Shown: piece by piece, positions 13,331 to 25,161 of the stretch
How the letters are laid out: each line of letters opens with the position of its first letter
Numbering within the stretch: position 1 is the first letter of the stretch
Assembly: GCF_000699445.3 (NCBI RefSeq)
Contig: NC_067196.1
Span: 45,103,806-45,167,805, forward strand
Direction: 5' to 3'
Length of the DNA stretch: 64,000 nt
Source: Schistosoma haematobium
Taxonomy: Eukaryota; Platyhelminthes; Trematoda; Strigeidida; Schistosomatidae
Program-made: the position numbers and the translations under genes
The notes under the pieces: generated by a model
Told to the model about the DNA's origin: nothing
What the model saw: the letters and a program-made list of their open reading frames with translations, nothing else
Database searches by the model: none

Positions 13331-13460
13331 CGCGGCCTGGGTGGCTCAGTGGTAACATCTCTCACTGTGAAGCTGGGTGGAACGGGATCAAATCTGTCAG
13401 GGAGCGTCCGTCCCTTAAAGATTACAGGCACAACTTGCTGGTGTGTTTAGCTCTAGTTTC
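13331..13460 (+). repeat. tRNA-like SINE family B, plus copy
   Basis: Contains GCCTGGGTGGCTCAGTGGTA (box-A-like), then GGGATCAAATCTGTCAGGGA (box-B-like) and CAGGCACAACTTGCTG. The second half is the inverse of the copy at 13116-13180, so the two form a foldback pair. Confidence 0.6.
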
Positions 13461-16206
13461 TAACTTTTTACTAACGCTCATACACATACGGCCCCCATTA
13501 GGAGTTGAACCGAGGAATCTCATATCTCACATCGAAAACAATACGTAGAGTCATATGTTCAAAATCTAATGATCTATATTCTTAACTTATTATTTTCCTC
13601 TATCGTTATTGGTGAGTTACAGTTTTGCTCGCAGCTTTATTGAATCCATTGGTCATATTCAACAAGAAATTCTTGAAGTTCATTTTGAAACCCATACTAC
13701 CTCCTTGTAAAATTTACTTTTGTATTATATAAAATATCTTAAATTTACTTTAGTAATTTCATTCTCTGTTATCGGTATAAAAACCACTTCCAGTACTCAG
13801 ATCTTATCTGAAACAATCAGAGCAAAACAAATCAATTGTTTCAATTGATCGTTCACAATCTAATCAGAACTCAATTTATGCAAAATTCTAGTCAGACAAT
13901 TAGGTTTCTTGATAATGTCATTATTTAAAAGTTCACGCTTACCTGTTACTTGAGTTTTGTTAGCATTACATTAAACATGACGATTCTTGTGCAACTTAAT
14001 AGAAGTATAGTATTTTAGTTGAGTGACTTGGGAATGATCAGATAACTTTATTTACAAGGCTTTTCTAATTGTTAAATACTAATGCTGAGGATGTTAAATC
14101 TCCGAATAAAGAAGAAAGTCAATCTTAAAATTCGTATATTGACTTTAAGTTATTTTTGTTAACTTTTAGTATATATATTTTTAAAAATTAATTCTGAGTG
14201 AACTTGTAACCGTATTAATTTAATCACTACGCAGTTGATTACTTGATTTTCAATGTATTCTCATTGTATTTATCACTTTACTTAGATTTTGTGTTCAGTG
14301 ACAAATGCACAGATTGATAAAGTTCTGTTATTGTGTTACTGAATTAATCGGTGTATAACTAAAAAAAAAACTTGAATGTAATTTAATTCTTTTAGGATCT
14401 TTATCATAAAGGTTCCTATAGAAACGTATATTTCTCGCTTTATTTAGTAGGGAAAAAAGAAGGTAGAAACAGTCTCGTTCATCGTACTGAAGTGAAAGCT
14501 TGGAACACTTAATCTACAAAAATATGAACTAGGGGTAACGTTGGTTAAATATGAATTGTGTTGAAGTCAAATTATCTCAGAAACAACAATTTAAATTGAT
14601 CTAACATATGACAAGCTCGAAGTAAGCATCGGCTGAATCATTTAGCACAGTTTCTTACAGTACTTCAACAAATAAAACTGTCAGATTCAACTATCATCCA
14701 GATTCAAATGTCACATTTGAAACATGGTTTATGAAGTTATCAACTAATTTTTTCAATAAATTAATATTTCAGTTTTTATTAATTTAATTACAGGTACCAT
14801 TGATATTTCATGGAACTTTTTCGTAACAGTTGAGTCTGAAATGTTACGTTGATATATTGACCAGGTTATTATCATTTTTTTTAAAATGTATAAACTAATA
14901 TATCTGTAAAAAGTTAAACTGAAACTTCACTCAAATATCATAGTCTTTGTAATCAAAGTATAACACGGCGCTTAAATTATAATGTAGTCTTAATTCACAA
15001 ATTTATTAACTTGGCCAATTCTGAAATCTCCTAGTTAAGTCGAGTGATAATAACTCGAGTGATTCCTCATACATACTGCTCTAATATTTAGACTCAGTTA
15101 ATGCCTTGATATTCCAGGTTTCAAATAAGTCTTCCCTATTTTTTCCTCATATACAGCTGGTTGTCATTCCTTTATTTAACTGTATAAAAGTAGGTCACTT
15201 AGTTGAAATCTGATGCATCATCGTACTGAATATTTTTATGATGATTATTTAGTCATTTCAGTTAAATATTATCTCTGTGATAATAAGTAAATCTTCATTC
15301 AACAAGTATATACCAAGAACTGACTTGATGAAATGAACTGATTTGAATTTGAGAAAAACAGGCATTCATATATATATATATATAAGCAAATAGTACCAAG
15401 AATGTCAACGATGAAATAACTAGTACTGTAAACCAAAAAAATTTCATTGTATTTCTTGTAATTTTAATGACTTTGTTTTTTTTTGTGTGTGTCCCAAACG
15501 TTTAAACATAAGATGATTTAAGTTGTTCTTTATTTTCCTTTCTTCACATCAGAATAAAATATGTACAACAATAGATATGAAATAATCCGGCCAAACATAT
15601 ACCGATAATGATAAATAGAGATATTCATGTCTATGTATACAGACACATAATACTAATAATGAAAATTGGAAAAAAATTACATGATCACAATTGTATAACA
15701 TTAGTGTAGTGGGCAAGAACAAATGAAGTCAGTCCAACTGGTTGTTGATGTTAAATGTCTGTTTCATTTAAATCCATATTCTTGTTATTTCAAGCACATA
15801 TACAAACATATTACTCGTTTTCATTGCTTTCTTTCTGTTATTTTCTATCCAACCATTTTTTTCTTCAGGGCACTAGGTTGACAATTCACAGATTCTAAGG
15901 TATATTACAGTAAGAAAATGATGAGTGCAGAGTAATACAATACAAATAGGGAAAAGTAAACAATAAAATTACAATAGTACAGTAACAATATTAGATTGTT
16001 CTATTACTAATGGTATTAACAATAACAATAATAATAGTTATAGTTACAGTACATTTAGTGAATATTTATAATAACATGTTATTTCATTTGTCCTCAGTTT
16101 CTATTTATTGTTTTTTTATCCCTTGTTCTTGTCAGTCTACCGACCCATGCTGAGATAACATTTACCTTGGTGACTACTCACATATACATGTATATGTAAT
16201 ACACTT

Positions 16207-16239
<33 letters not shown>

Positions 16240-18170
16240 CTGACAAGATTGTATAACATTCCATAAAACATCGTCGATTCAGTCATTTGCTTCTACCTCT
16301 CTCCCTTGCCCTTCCTCTAATAAAGGATGGGTGGATTCTTATCGCTACTTTTCGTTCGACTAAAAACCAGTATAACAATAACAACAACGACAACAGTTTA
16401 TTTTAAACTGTAATCAATTAGACTTTTTTGTGTTGTTTTGTTGAGGCTACAAGGCACTAGTTTTCTTTTTTCTTAGAAAATAAAGAAGAAATCTACGAGG
16501 AACAAACAAAACAATGACACTTTCAAGAACAAGCAAATGAAAAAAGAGTATGAACGGAAAGTAGTGGAGGAGGGAGGGTAGATGAATGTGGTAAAGAAAA
16601 AAAAATAGTTTAACAACACTTCACACGGTAAAGAAAATAATAAAACAAAATGAAACAAAAACTATCAGTTTTTATTCAATTTACAAGAACATGCCAATTT
16701 AGTATTTTTTTCTTTAAAAAAGTAGTTCGTTTGTCAATGAATTAACAAAGAAGATAATACACTAATATATTTAAACATTACAATTGCATATTTTGTATTT
16801 GTATAACTTTACATACATGTGTATATGTGAGGAATTTAGTTTACTTTAGCACAAATAAAGTGTAGTGATTTATATAATATTATGTGTGCGTGTATGTATG
16901 TGCTGATGTTAAACATTATAAACGTCTGAAATATCTCCACTCCCGACTTTGTGGTTTATTGTTCAACGTGAAATTAGGAAAAGAGAGAAAGAAAAAAAAG
17001 TGTTTAATCAACTTAGTACTAGGTACAACAGTAATAAAAGCGAAATAGGCAACTAGTTTTCTGACATTATAAATGGCGCCTACAATTGTATTTTACTTGT
17101 TAAGTCATTACATTGTTTTTACAGTCTGCTTATATATATCTAACATCCTATTCATTGTTTGTTATATATATTTTCTGATTTTATTCGTTTGTCTCTTCAT
17201 GACAAAAATGAAGAAAAATGATAATACACACACATACATGTTGACATATTTGTTCATTGTAAATATATAGATATATACATATTGTCTCGTACCCTTATAC
17301 ATAAACATAAATCTACTTAAACAGTTGGTTATTTCTCATTTACTATTACAACTTTCATTTTAAGCTCATCTTATTCAAATAATAATCTGTTCAATATTCA
17401 ATATACAAGTGAAAAATAAAAATAAAACAAATGAAATTTGTAATTAATGTGATAGATAATTGTTAATATCACTATAGTGGTTATGATTATTATTATTATT
17501 ACTACATAGTAACCAGATAATTCTTAAGACTGATACGTCTACAAAGAAGTAATTTTAAATAGATTATACCTACAAAACATTTATTATGAAATACGTTTTC
17601 ACTTAATGTGCACATGTACATGATAATGTACTTGTTCTGATAAATTAACTAATAAATAGAGTAGAATGAAATTTAGTCATTCGATAATTCATATGCTTAT
17701 ATATTGTCGTTATAACAACTGATATCGTAGTAATGTTTGTAGTTTAGTAAAGATAGTTTTCTAAATAGAACATCGTTATTTAAGAAAGTCATAGTACATC
17801 AGAAACCTTCAGAAATTTTGTTTAGTTTTTATTAAGAGGAAACTATCATAAAATGTTCTAGACTGATTTTGAAAGTGGATCCATCATGTGATTGATATTC
17901 AATAATCAAGTTATAGTAAATTTGTTCAATTAATAGCTTATGAAGGTTGTCTGGTATTGTGATGAAAAATTATTTATATGAACTCTAAGTAGAATCTATC
18001 CAGTGGCCATATAGTAATTAATCGTGGTTTAACTCCATATGGTCTGTCACTAATTTAGACTTTGGTATTAAATAGTAACCTACAAATTATTAATCCTAAA
18101 GGACTTATTGTTTACTTTCAGATATAGTTTGTGATATCCTATACTAAAACATACAATTACTAGCAACTTT
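13461..18170. other. non-coding AT-rich stretch
   Basis: Homopolymer runs, AT and ATT microsatellites, no recognised gene. A box-B-like gagttgaaccgagg at about 13501 may be the edge of a SINE. Confidence 0.7.
16211..16239. repeat. AT dinucleotide microsatellite
   Basis: About 14 tandem AT units. Confidence 0.95.
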
Positions 18171-18402
18171 ACTTAGTTACTTACCTACTTACTTACTTAC
18201 TCCTGTTATTCTTCGTGGAGGAGCATGGGTCACTCACCAACATTCTCCATTGATCTCTGTCCAGGAAAATCTTTTCCAGTTGTTCCCAGTGGCTATTCAT
18301 CCTTTTCATATTTGCTTCCACTGTGTTCTTTTTCCTGCCTCTTTTCTGTTTCCCTTTAGGATTCCAGGTTAGCGCTTGCTTCGTAATGCACTTTGATGAT
18401 CA
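18171..18402 (-). mobile_element. RTE-like retrotransposon 3' fragment (short)
   Basis: A tetranucleotide tail (ACTT/TTAC repeats, 18171-18200) followed by about 200 bp matching the last part of the RTE-like RT copy, including the antisense of the terminal coding segment. Ends near 18402. Too short and mutated to code. Confidence 0.75.
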
Positions 18403-19051
18403 TTAATACTTACTGATTTCCGAGTTTTTCAAAATGTTAGTTTTGATGAGAAATTATTATTAAACTAGTTAGGTCCCAAAAATTTGATAATATAATGTGA
18501 GAATCCCAATAAACTTGAAATTTTCACTAGTTTTTTCCAGTTAAATTATAAATTCACTGCCAACTGGTCGCTCTATTCCTCCACTAGTGATTCCTATACA
18601 GACATGACATGACAATGAATTCCATAGGACAAGATCAATCTTTTTTTTATCAACTCCTATGAGTTATATTATAGTAAGGGTTCATAGTAAGAAACAAACT
18701 TATAATCAGACAAGTATCATCAACTGCAAAAATTCGTTTCAAGTGTTCGGATTCTACCACTCTTTTGTAATGGAAGTTATTCTAAGATGGAACAATACTG
18801 TTATTTGACCAATTTTTCATAAAACACAATGATCGGTTTGAGTGATGACAAAATATCATTGATTCATTATAAATTTTAACTGAAATAAGGTGATAATTTG
18901 ATTATTATTTCAGAATAATAAAGTAACATTATGTAGGTAATTTTTATAATAAGGTAAAGCAAATGTTTTGCACTATTTATTTCTTACATATTTTCAAAAT
19001 AATGATGTAAACCTACTTTAAATTTTGTTAAACTATGAAAATTAACAGATT

Positions 19052-19175
19052 GAAATCATGAGCCAATTGAAGCTAGACCACCATGGAAAACCTGGAAGCA
19101 CTGGACGGCCGTATCGTCCTAGTATGGGACTTCTCAGCAGTGCGCACCCATGATCCCGTACCCCACGAGATTAAG
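19052..19175 (-). repeat. truncated hammerhead repeat
   Basis: Conserved tail and hammerhead region (sense CTGAGAAGTCCC, then GGACGATAC, where GAAAC is mutated). Stem I halves GCACTG and CAGTGC are both kept. Stops inside the tRNA-like part. Confidence 0.65.
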
Positions 19176-19947
19176 TGAAGTGAAACCAAAAAAAGAATCT
19201 ACAAGTGAGCAACAAATCAGGTTGTTGAATAACTTTTCGGTCTGTTGTGTTATGTTCCATTAAGTGACAAAGAATTTTAAACTATAAGAAATTTAGAGAA
19301 AAAACAATAACAACAACAACATAGAACATCACTTATAGATGTTTTAATGGACTCAAAAGTTAAAATCATAGTAACAAACGGTAGGTAGTTTATTTTTTAC
19401 CAATCCTAAACAGGACCCCTAATATAAAATAAGTTAATTGTTTTTAGATTTCTTGTTTATTATCTTTCTTTTAAACTATAATATGATTACGTAATGGAAT
19501 ATGAGAACAAAATTGTTGAAATTCGATTCATATAAAACATGTAAAACAATCAGAAAATTAATTTTTTTGGATAAGTTACTGTATTTGAAAGGTTATTTAT
19601 TAATCAGAAATATGATTCTGTTGGTAACCAAATACTCACATCAAGTAAATACATTTAATAAGAATAATAGTTAACATGGATTATTCGTTAAGAAAATTCA
19701 ATCAGAAAAAAAAGTCGAACTAAAATAGTCTATTGATGATATACCAATATTCAGTATACAGTTGAAGTTTACAATTTATAATCCTATTTTGTTTTGTGTA
19801 AGTAACAATGATTGTTTAGTTTATGAAACGTGTGAATTGTGTGTTGATTTATTAAATAAGTTGAGTAACTAATAGATACTTTAAGAATTCAATGTCACCA
19901 ATGATGTTCAGTACTAAAATACTATAAAGAAATAATGAAACAACATA

Positions 19948-20321
<374 letters not shown>

Positions 20322-20667
20322 TCATATCAATTGATGAAACATTAGAAAATCAAAGATCACTGGACTGATATTTCTCCCTTATTTCAGACTGTTGAACAGT
20401 GCATAGACACACCCACACATACGGAAACTCAGTTTAGCTGTAGGCATGAAACTGGTGTAAATTGCATAGCTGAAATCTAGTGATTCAATGATTCTCGACG
20501 CTAGTTAATTTGTGATGTAGCTGTATTCCTATCCAGTATCAACAATCAGTAAATGTTTTATCGCCAGTATGAAGATCTTAAGAGGTTATCACTACCATCT
20601 AGGACTTTTGACAGTTCATTTTGAAACTAATTACTACGTAGATGATGGTTATGATTTTTTTATTCAG

Positions 20668-20784
20668 GTGGTCTTACGGAAATCTTCTATAGCGATTCGC
20701 GAGTTAAACTCGAAGCTCGAGAGTTTCTATACAAATCGCTTATCTGAAAAAAATTTAAATTTTACTAAATCATTATTCCAGTAA
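20668..20784 (+). other. coding-like stretch of unknown nature
   Basis: After a TTTTTTATTCAG acceptor-like site, an open frame reads VVLRKSSIAIRELNSKLESF and ends in tandem stops TAATAG. Further on, 20830-20970 has another open stretch ending SGDNHSQTW and two stops. Composition looks more coding than the surroundings. No family recognised. Confidence 0.2.
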
Positions 20785-20975
20785 TAGCATCTCTATACAA
20801 GTTAAACTTTGCAAAGAAAGGGTCACTCATGCTTTTGTGAAAAGGAATTCTATATATTCTTACCGTAGACCATTGTATACCAAACAAGGCAACCAATCGA
20901 AATACACTGATAAATGAAGCAGACGAAGAATCTGGAGACAATCATTCACAGACATGGTAATAAAATTTATCTAGT

Positions 20976-23639
20976 ATAGCCTTTTCGGAATAATTAAACA
21001 ATTCAATTCTACGTTAAGTAAAATCCGATGAATCTGTCCAGAAAATCATCAAAGCTTTACCATAAATCCATCAATTTTACAAAATTCAACTTAACCTAAG
21101 CTAGAAATCTGTTTCATCATTTCAAGGAGTTCAATTTAATTAAAACTGAAATTTTTGTTTTATCCTATAGATTATTTGTCAGTGCGTGTTGAAAGTGTAG
21201 GGCCAGTGAAATGTCACTGAACCCTAGCTAAGTTATCCGGTCAATGAATATCGAACAGGTCATCGATCCCTGTCAAAGTCAAGGACAACCAACGCTCATC
21301 ATTTAATTGTATACCATGCACTGGTCCATGCGGTGATGGTCTCGCTATATTCTCTGTACTCATTCATACCATTATATTTCCGCAATAACGTCCTTTGTGT
21401 TATACGGTCTTCCAAACAGCCATAGTACTTTGATTCATCGAAGGCGTAATCCACGTTAAATGCTGACCACGAAATGTGACTTTGAAATGAGCTGTTTAGT
21501 CACACCGTTCCCGTCTAACTCGAGCGGACCCCCAATCACTCAGCATAGATCATCTAAGTTAGTAATCTACAAATGTATTTGAAAGAATATTGCATTCGAT
21601 TTACAGGTTGCAAATAATGATCCACATCATCATTATGTAGAAATGATCATAATTCTTAATTTAAAAATCAAATAAGCTATTAATATTTAATGCAAGTAAA
21701 TATAATGTATTGATATTATTCTCTCCATAGACTGCCAATTGGAACTTTTGTAATTTAGTTTATATGTTATTGAATATGGACTTCTAATTTTTGTAAATTT
21801 TGTTTTAAAAAACATGATTACTGGATGGTTTACATTAAACATAGCTGTACAAGAATTCAGTTGGAAGAAAACAGATCATGGCCTTTATTTAAAGAGTAAA
21901 TATCTGTAATAAAGAAGTACTGTGTTAAATTAAAACATGATATCTTATATACATATGAGTAATAATTAATTTGAATACAATCTCATGAAACTGTTGCATA
22001 ATCTTAATTAAAATCATACAGTATTTACTTGCTTAATATCAGAATGAGAAATTGATCTGTTCAAATGTTTAACAGGATTTAAACGAAATAATAAATGCTT
22101 AATATATGGTATTATGCATCAGTGGATTTGATTAATGATTATATTATATTTCAGGTATAAAATTATTTGCATACACTACAAGAAATTAAATATAGTTATT
22201 TCCTGCTGAGCGATACCTGTTAGATGTAAAGTTGTACTATCATAGTACTGAAACAGATTTATTATATTAGATATATCCTGGACGATCGACATAGACTTTA
22301 GTTTATAAATTCATTTGTATACCATGATAATTTCTCTCTAAAAAAATACATTATTATTTGGATTTATGTTCACACTAAGACTTACTGAAAAAGAAATTAT
22401 TTGGAGTATAAATAGACGAAACTTTCTTGATATGTTTTGAATTGTTTCTTTTGCTTATGTGATTTGTAGAGGGATATCGATGATTAAAAGATAATTTACG
22501 TGTCCTAAAATTAGCTAGTAAACTCTCGAAGATTAGAAAACAGAGGACCGTTAATTCGAACCAGATTCAGACTTTTCAGTAATGTACACACATCCAGTAT
22601 AGGGATTAGACCCAACATCGCCAAGTTTTGGGACGAACAAAGCTTCGTTAAACCTCACAGTCTATGTCGTATGAGCGAGTTGTGTCCAATGTTATCAAGG
22701 AATTATTGTCTTCTTCTCTTTGTTACCATAAATGACATCAGAGATCCCGGTTTCTCACTGTAACTTCAAGAAACTTATTTCTGAGGTGATGCAATTTAGT
22801 GGTAAAGGTCATCTTTCAAACATGTTAAAGTATCCGGAAATAGTTTCAATGAAGTGTTTTCTTTTGATTTGTTATTTTTAACAGTATGTTTAGTTAGTTT
22901 CATCCGCTTTTCAAGGAATAATTTAACTAAAAAATCTGAATCCCATTAATTATATAGAATATTACGAAAGTTCAGGGTATAAAATAGTTACATTCGCGAA
23001 GCACTAATGCTTAACTGAAACATCTTTGATACATATTTGCAGCGTTATTTTAAATAAGTTTCCGGAAACTATAGGAAGATAACATAGTTAGTTAAACTAA
23101 GCAAAGAATGAATATACTTAAATGATGTGTGGAAATCAATTAACTTTCCATAATACAAAGTTTAGTAATAAATATCTTGAAAAAGGGAAGTTATGACCAT
23201 TTAACTTCACTCACGTCATGAAGTAAGATATAAATCGCAGAAAGAAGTGAATGCTAGTTGAACTATATAGTAAACAGAAATATAAATCACTGGATTCCAA
23301 CTAAGTGGTCTGAATAAAATAGTGCTAATTGTAATATATGAACGTAGATATTTCAATCCTTCTTGAGGCTGAATGAGTGTGTGTAGACCATTGAATAGTT
23401 AAACAGAAGATCAAAATCTTTTATATTGTGCCCTGACTTATTTCAGTGATTCTTAAGTTTACATCAGTTAATATTGAAACTGAACAAAATCTTTAGAATA
23501 TTATACTGAGGTCAGTCCACAACGAATATCAACTACAAATTAATAATAATTACCACAAAACAGTTGTCATCAGTGTCACTGGATGATCATCGCGCTATGT
23601 CACAAATTGACTGAAACTGGAAATGTGTAATATCGGAAA
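20976..23639. other. non-coding stretch with a less AT-rich island
   Basis: 21180-21560 is noticeably richer in G+C and probably an old transposon fragment. 22540-22790 is similar, with a box-B-like ggattagaccc. No reading frame or family recognised in either. Confidence 0.5.
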
Positions 23640-23765
23640 ATAACTCAGTAGTCCAATAGCTAGGTACCCACAACGAAACCTGAAAGTCTTGGACTCAATG
23701 CTTGGTGGATTAGTGAGTGTGCGCTTCCAAGTAATCTCATACTAGAGGCAAATATTTGTTCAGAA
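23640..23765 (+). repeat. degenerate hammerhead/tRNA-like repeat
   Basis: Box-A-like (AATAGCTAGGTACC) and box-B-like (GGACTCAATGC) pieces, then GTGTGCGCTTCC and ATCTCATACTAGAGGCAAA, a worn version of the hammerhead stem II region. Confidence 0.45.
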
Positions 23766-24179
23766 CTTTCTAATTTGTAATCGTACCTAAATTGACATCA
23801 ATGCTTGATAAATACTACCTAAACATTAAACGAATCTTCTCAAAACCAATACATACGTCAAAAAATATTTCCCCTAGACCATTTTTTAAAAATTTTATAC
23901 TACCTTTTAAATAAATTGTTTGTTTATTCTACTTGTATAGTTATTAAAACCAAAAAATCGACATCATAACACTTCAAATAACTTCACTTGGTATTGTTTA
24001 CTTGAATATAAACACTATCCATCTTTGCTTATAATGCTTGTGAGTTCAGACAATACACACAGTATCAAACATACACCAATAAGAGACTGATCAATCGCAG
24101 TCCTAAACATTAACGGGAGGATTCAAACAAACAATACCAATAGAATTTAAACTTCACCATATTACACAGGCAAAAGGCT

Positions 24180-24345
24180 ATCAGAAAGCAGTAGCTAAGT
24201 GGATAACATGATAGCGTTTAAAGTGAACAGTACTGGATTCAATTCTCTAAGTGAATATCAACTATGAAATGCAGGCACATTCAGTTGATGAGTCCCAATA
24301 TAGAACGAAACGCTTGTCCTAGATTCCATTGCTAGCCACTATCCA
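24180..24345 (+). repeat. Smalpha-like SINE with hammerhead
   Basis: tRNA-like box A (TAGCTAAGTGG at 24192) and worn box B (TGGATTCAATTC near 24234), then at 24278-24328 the hammerhead TTGATGAGTCCC...GAACGAAACGCTTGTC and ATTCCATTGCTAGCCA. From memory this layout and wording is that of the schistosome Smalpha element. The first core base is T instead of C and stem I has mismatches, so it is probably inactive. Confidence 0.65.
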
Positions 24346-25161
24346 TCATTTCAAATAACTATTTTTCTGTCTTTTTCTTCGTTTTAAGAAAAAATAATTA
24401 AAAAAAAAATTTCGTGTTTTAGTTACACATGATAAGTCTTTGACTTGATATTGTTCAATTTAGTTTCTTTAAATTTCTAATCTTATGTTATAATCAACAA
24501 ATCAGTCCATTTTTTCATTGTATACACATAAATGTTTTGACATTAATGCGAGAAAAATTGGTGATGAAAATATTCTCTTATTAGCCAATGGAATAATAGT
24601 GATAATATTTATACAGACAGACATTGACTTTATTTTGTCATGGATGTACATCGTTCAAAAAAATATATAGATACACATATTTACATAAATTTCATGAAAA
24701 TCAACTTTATCTTTCTCCCCCTATTAACTATGTGTATAGTGAGTGATACATATATATACATAATGGAGAAATATATTTATTTCTTTACCCCTATAATGAA
24801 TAGTTTCTTTTCTAAATTATTATCACCATAATTTTTCATATATAGAGATAGAAAACGTCTATACCCGTAGCTAACTATTGTCAAACAAGCAAACAAACAA
24901 ACAAAACAAAACCAAAAAAAAACGAACAAAATCTCAACCTGTTCTGTATATTGTACATTCTTATTGGTTGGAAAAATTTCATATGAGAGAAGCGAAAATT
25001 AACTGCTTAATGGATATTGGAAATTTACTGGTTTTTTAGGCTTTGAATATAAAATAGAAACAAATAATTAACTTATACAATGGAAAATATAAAGTATATA
25101 ATTGTCTATAAATTATTTGAACAATCTTAAAAGTTACATTTACGGATACCAAAAAAAAACT
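24346..25161 (+). promoter_or_regulatory. foxG upstream region
   Basis: Very AT-rich sequence before the start codon with A runs and several TATA-like stretches. No single promoter element can be singled out. It must hold at least the 5' UTR, since the frame is open from 25102. Confidence 0.3.

Noticed and set aside
16473..16658. Phe-rich minus-strand frame
   Set aside because: Low-complexity translation of A-rich sequence.
17073..17270. Small membrane protein frame
   Set aside because: Hydrophobic only because of T-rich codons. No start context, domain or neighbouring exon; typical random frame in AT-rich DNA.
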